A stretch of DNA of 64,000 bases from Rostratula benghalensis. Taxonomy: Eukaryota > Chordata > Aves > Charadriiformes > Rostratulidae. This document shows positions 62,241 through 64,000 of this stretch, in pieces (position 1 is the first letter of the stretch; every line of letters starts with the position of its first letter). The notes beneath the pieces were generated by a model. That model worked only from the letters and a program-made list of their open reading frames with translations. It did no database searches and was not told where the DNA came from. The translations under genes and the position numbers were made by a program. The stretch lies in NCBI GenBank assembly GCA_013399305.1, contig VXAI01000039.1:5274196-5338195 (forward strand). Direction: 5' to 3'.

Positions 62241-64000
62241 ATGTCCCGCAGCTGTTCCCAACCCCTTGAGGGAAGGAAGAGTATTTCAGAAAAAGAGCAG
62301 GAGTGGGATGGCTGACAAACAGATGTTTAAGACCTAAAATTGAGCTTCCTAAGACATGCTTAACAGAGGAGAGAGAATAGATGCAATTTAAGTCTATTTC
62401 ATACCTACCGCCTCAGTCCTATTCCTTCCTCCTCCCAAAATTCCTAAAGGAGAGATATATAGTGGGATAACAATTCTATAAGGTCCTAGCTCCTACCCTT
62501 CGCTAGGTAAGCAGAGCTTGAAAAAGAAACTGTGCAAAAGAGCCTGAGTCCAGCAAAGCAGCCCTATAAAATGGTTCAGGCAGATACTGCTTCATCAGAG
62601 GAAGAGAAATCTAGAACTGGTTATAGATCAGCCCCTTAAAAATATCATGTAGATGAGCAGTGGATAGGGAAGGCCTTATATTGTGTAAACACAGTAAAAC
62701 CTACACAGATTTCCCCTCACCCTGGCCACATAAGCTTAGAAAAAACATTAGAAAAAGAAAGCAGCTGAGAATCTAAAATAACCAGAATTAGCGACATAAA
62801 ATAATTCAAGCAATGTCTGCTGTCTGTAACTTCTGAAACTTACCCTCTCCATTTTGGCTGCTTGCTAGAATTCCTCTCCTTCCCTTCTCACATAGTAAAT
62901 TTCAGCATTAAGGATTTTTTTTTTTTTAGTTGTCACATTTGGGGTGGTTTTGTTTTTGTTTTTTCCCTTTTCATGTTTGTAGTCCTTGAAACATTTCTTT
63001 GTAAAGTCTAAGTCAGCTAAATACAAGCTTCTTTTTACTTAAAACTTTTTTAAACTTCAAACCAGAAACCTTGGGATCTGGGACTCAACACCAAGCTGAA
63101 ACATCACTGACTGCCTCCTAAAATGATACTGCTCACAAAAAGTGGTATACTTGTGCCTAAAATTATACCACTCACAAAAGGCATGAGTGCTCTGATGTCA
63201 AGATCCAAACAACAAGGTCTGTCAACCCTCCTTCAACCCTCTCTTTCCCATCTCAACCACTCAGGTTTCCCACTATTTAGTCCCTGAACTCACTTCATTC
63301 TCTTAATTTATTTTTCCTTTTATCACATAGGATTTAAGTATAAATTAATTTTGATTCATTCATGCAGAAGGCTAATACTAATTTTATGGTATCTGCAGTC
63401 CTCTACTAAGCTGAACCCAAAACAGTATGACAGACCTCACAACCTGCAGGCCTTTTCCTTCCCATGATCTGTGAGGAAAGTATAGTTTATTTCCAACAAG
63501 CAGGCAGTCTATTGTTTTCCCTTTACCTGGATTAGATGCTGTCTTTTATAAACCTATACTGATATATACCAAGTAAGCCTTGACAAGATATTTTTCCTTC
63601 ATTGCCCCACCATTGAAACCTCCTGCTGAAGAATGCATATGATATAACCCACCCCTGCGATGAAGAATTCCTACCTTCTTTCCTCTTTTAATTAAAAAAT
63701 TACTAAAGGGGGATTTCTTTTAATTTCTTTTCTAATTCTTTCTTATTTCTACAGTAAGTTTTAGTCAAAACCATGCTAACAGTCTAACTAATAATAACAG
63801 TAGATAAAGCAGAAAAAAAAATGTGTCTTTCTGTCTATATTGAAGAGTTAGCATTATTTACAATATGTTTCTGAAACAGAAATCTCTTAAACCTTTCATA
63901 CAATAATTTCACAGGAATAACGGAGATCACTTTCAACCCTTACTTCTAGTTTTTGTTAACACCATTATGAAATAATACATGCACACCTAGGATATATACA
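62241..64000. other. Unique DNA to the window end, no gene recognised
   Basis: About 1.8 kb without recognisable gene or transposon. Contains a T13 run at 62917-62929 and T/G-rich text just after it. The window ends in unique AT-rich sequence. Confidence 0.5.

Noticed and set aside
1..64000. CRISPR array, phage, plasmid or bacterial operon features
   Set aside because: No regular direct repeats with spacers and no dense co-directional genes; the CR1 and LTR content places the window in a bird nuclear genome.

Overview
This window looks like AT-rich, gene-poor bird nuclear DNA. The main evidence is the set of interspersed repeats: seven clear CR1 LINE copies (chicken repeat 1, the dominant avian LINE) plus two more degraded 3' ends. 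Most show the typical avian 3' end, which reads as the minus-strand GAATCATAGAATGG...TTGGAAGGGACC signature. There are also two solo LTRs that start TGTCCTGGTT and end AACCA(G/C)GACA, a structure I associate with avian ERVL-type elements. The rest is low in CpG and rich in A/T runs, with no prokaryotic-style gene packing. I recognise no host protein-coding gene, rRNA or tRNA. The window is most likely an intergenic gene desert or the inside of a large intron.

Layout: 1-7.9 kb is unique AT-rich DNA with one very old LINE reverse-transcriptase relic (about 2.64-3.35 kb, minus) and a G-quadruplex motif at 2.39 kb. At 7.9-10.3 kb lie two CR1 copies; the second is plus strand, internally deleted and carries a short inverted segment. 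From 10.3 to 33.6 kb the DNA is mostly unique, with a 736-bp solo LTR (20.9-21.6 kb), a short old L2-like reverse-transcriptase relic (30.3 kb) and a candidate conserved noncoding element (31.8-32.2 kb). At 33.6-38.6 kb there are three minus-strand CR1 copies, including the longest one (1.7 kb, covering much of the RT domain but broken). A 378-bp solo LTR with a perfect 5-bp target-site duplication lies at 40.16-40.54 kb. CR1 3' ends follow at 41.9 kb and around 45.3-46.1 kb (two copies head to head). From 46 to 61.8 kb the DNA is again mostly unique; it holds a few open frames that cannot be assigned, including one of 134 codons at 57.8 kb. An old CR1 ends the series at 61.8-62.2 kb.

No genes here work together as a pathway. 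The functional content, if any, would be regulatory DNA or unrecognised exons. The most informative structures are the rearranged CR1 at 9.6-10.3 kb, the two related LTRs of apparently different age, and the two ancient LINE relics that appear to predate the avian CR1 copies. I found no convincing new biological system.
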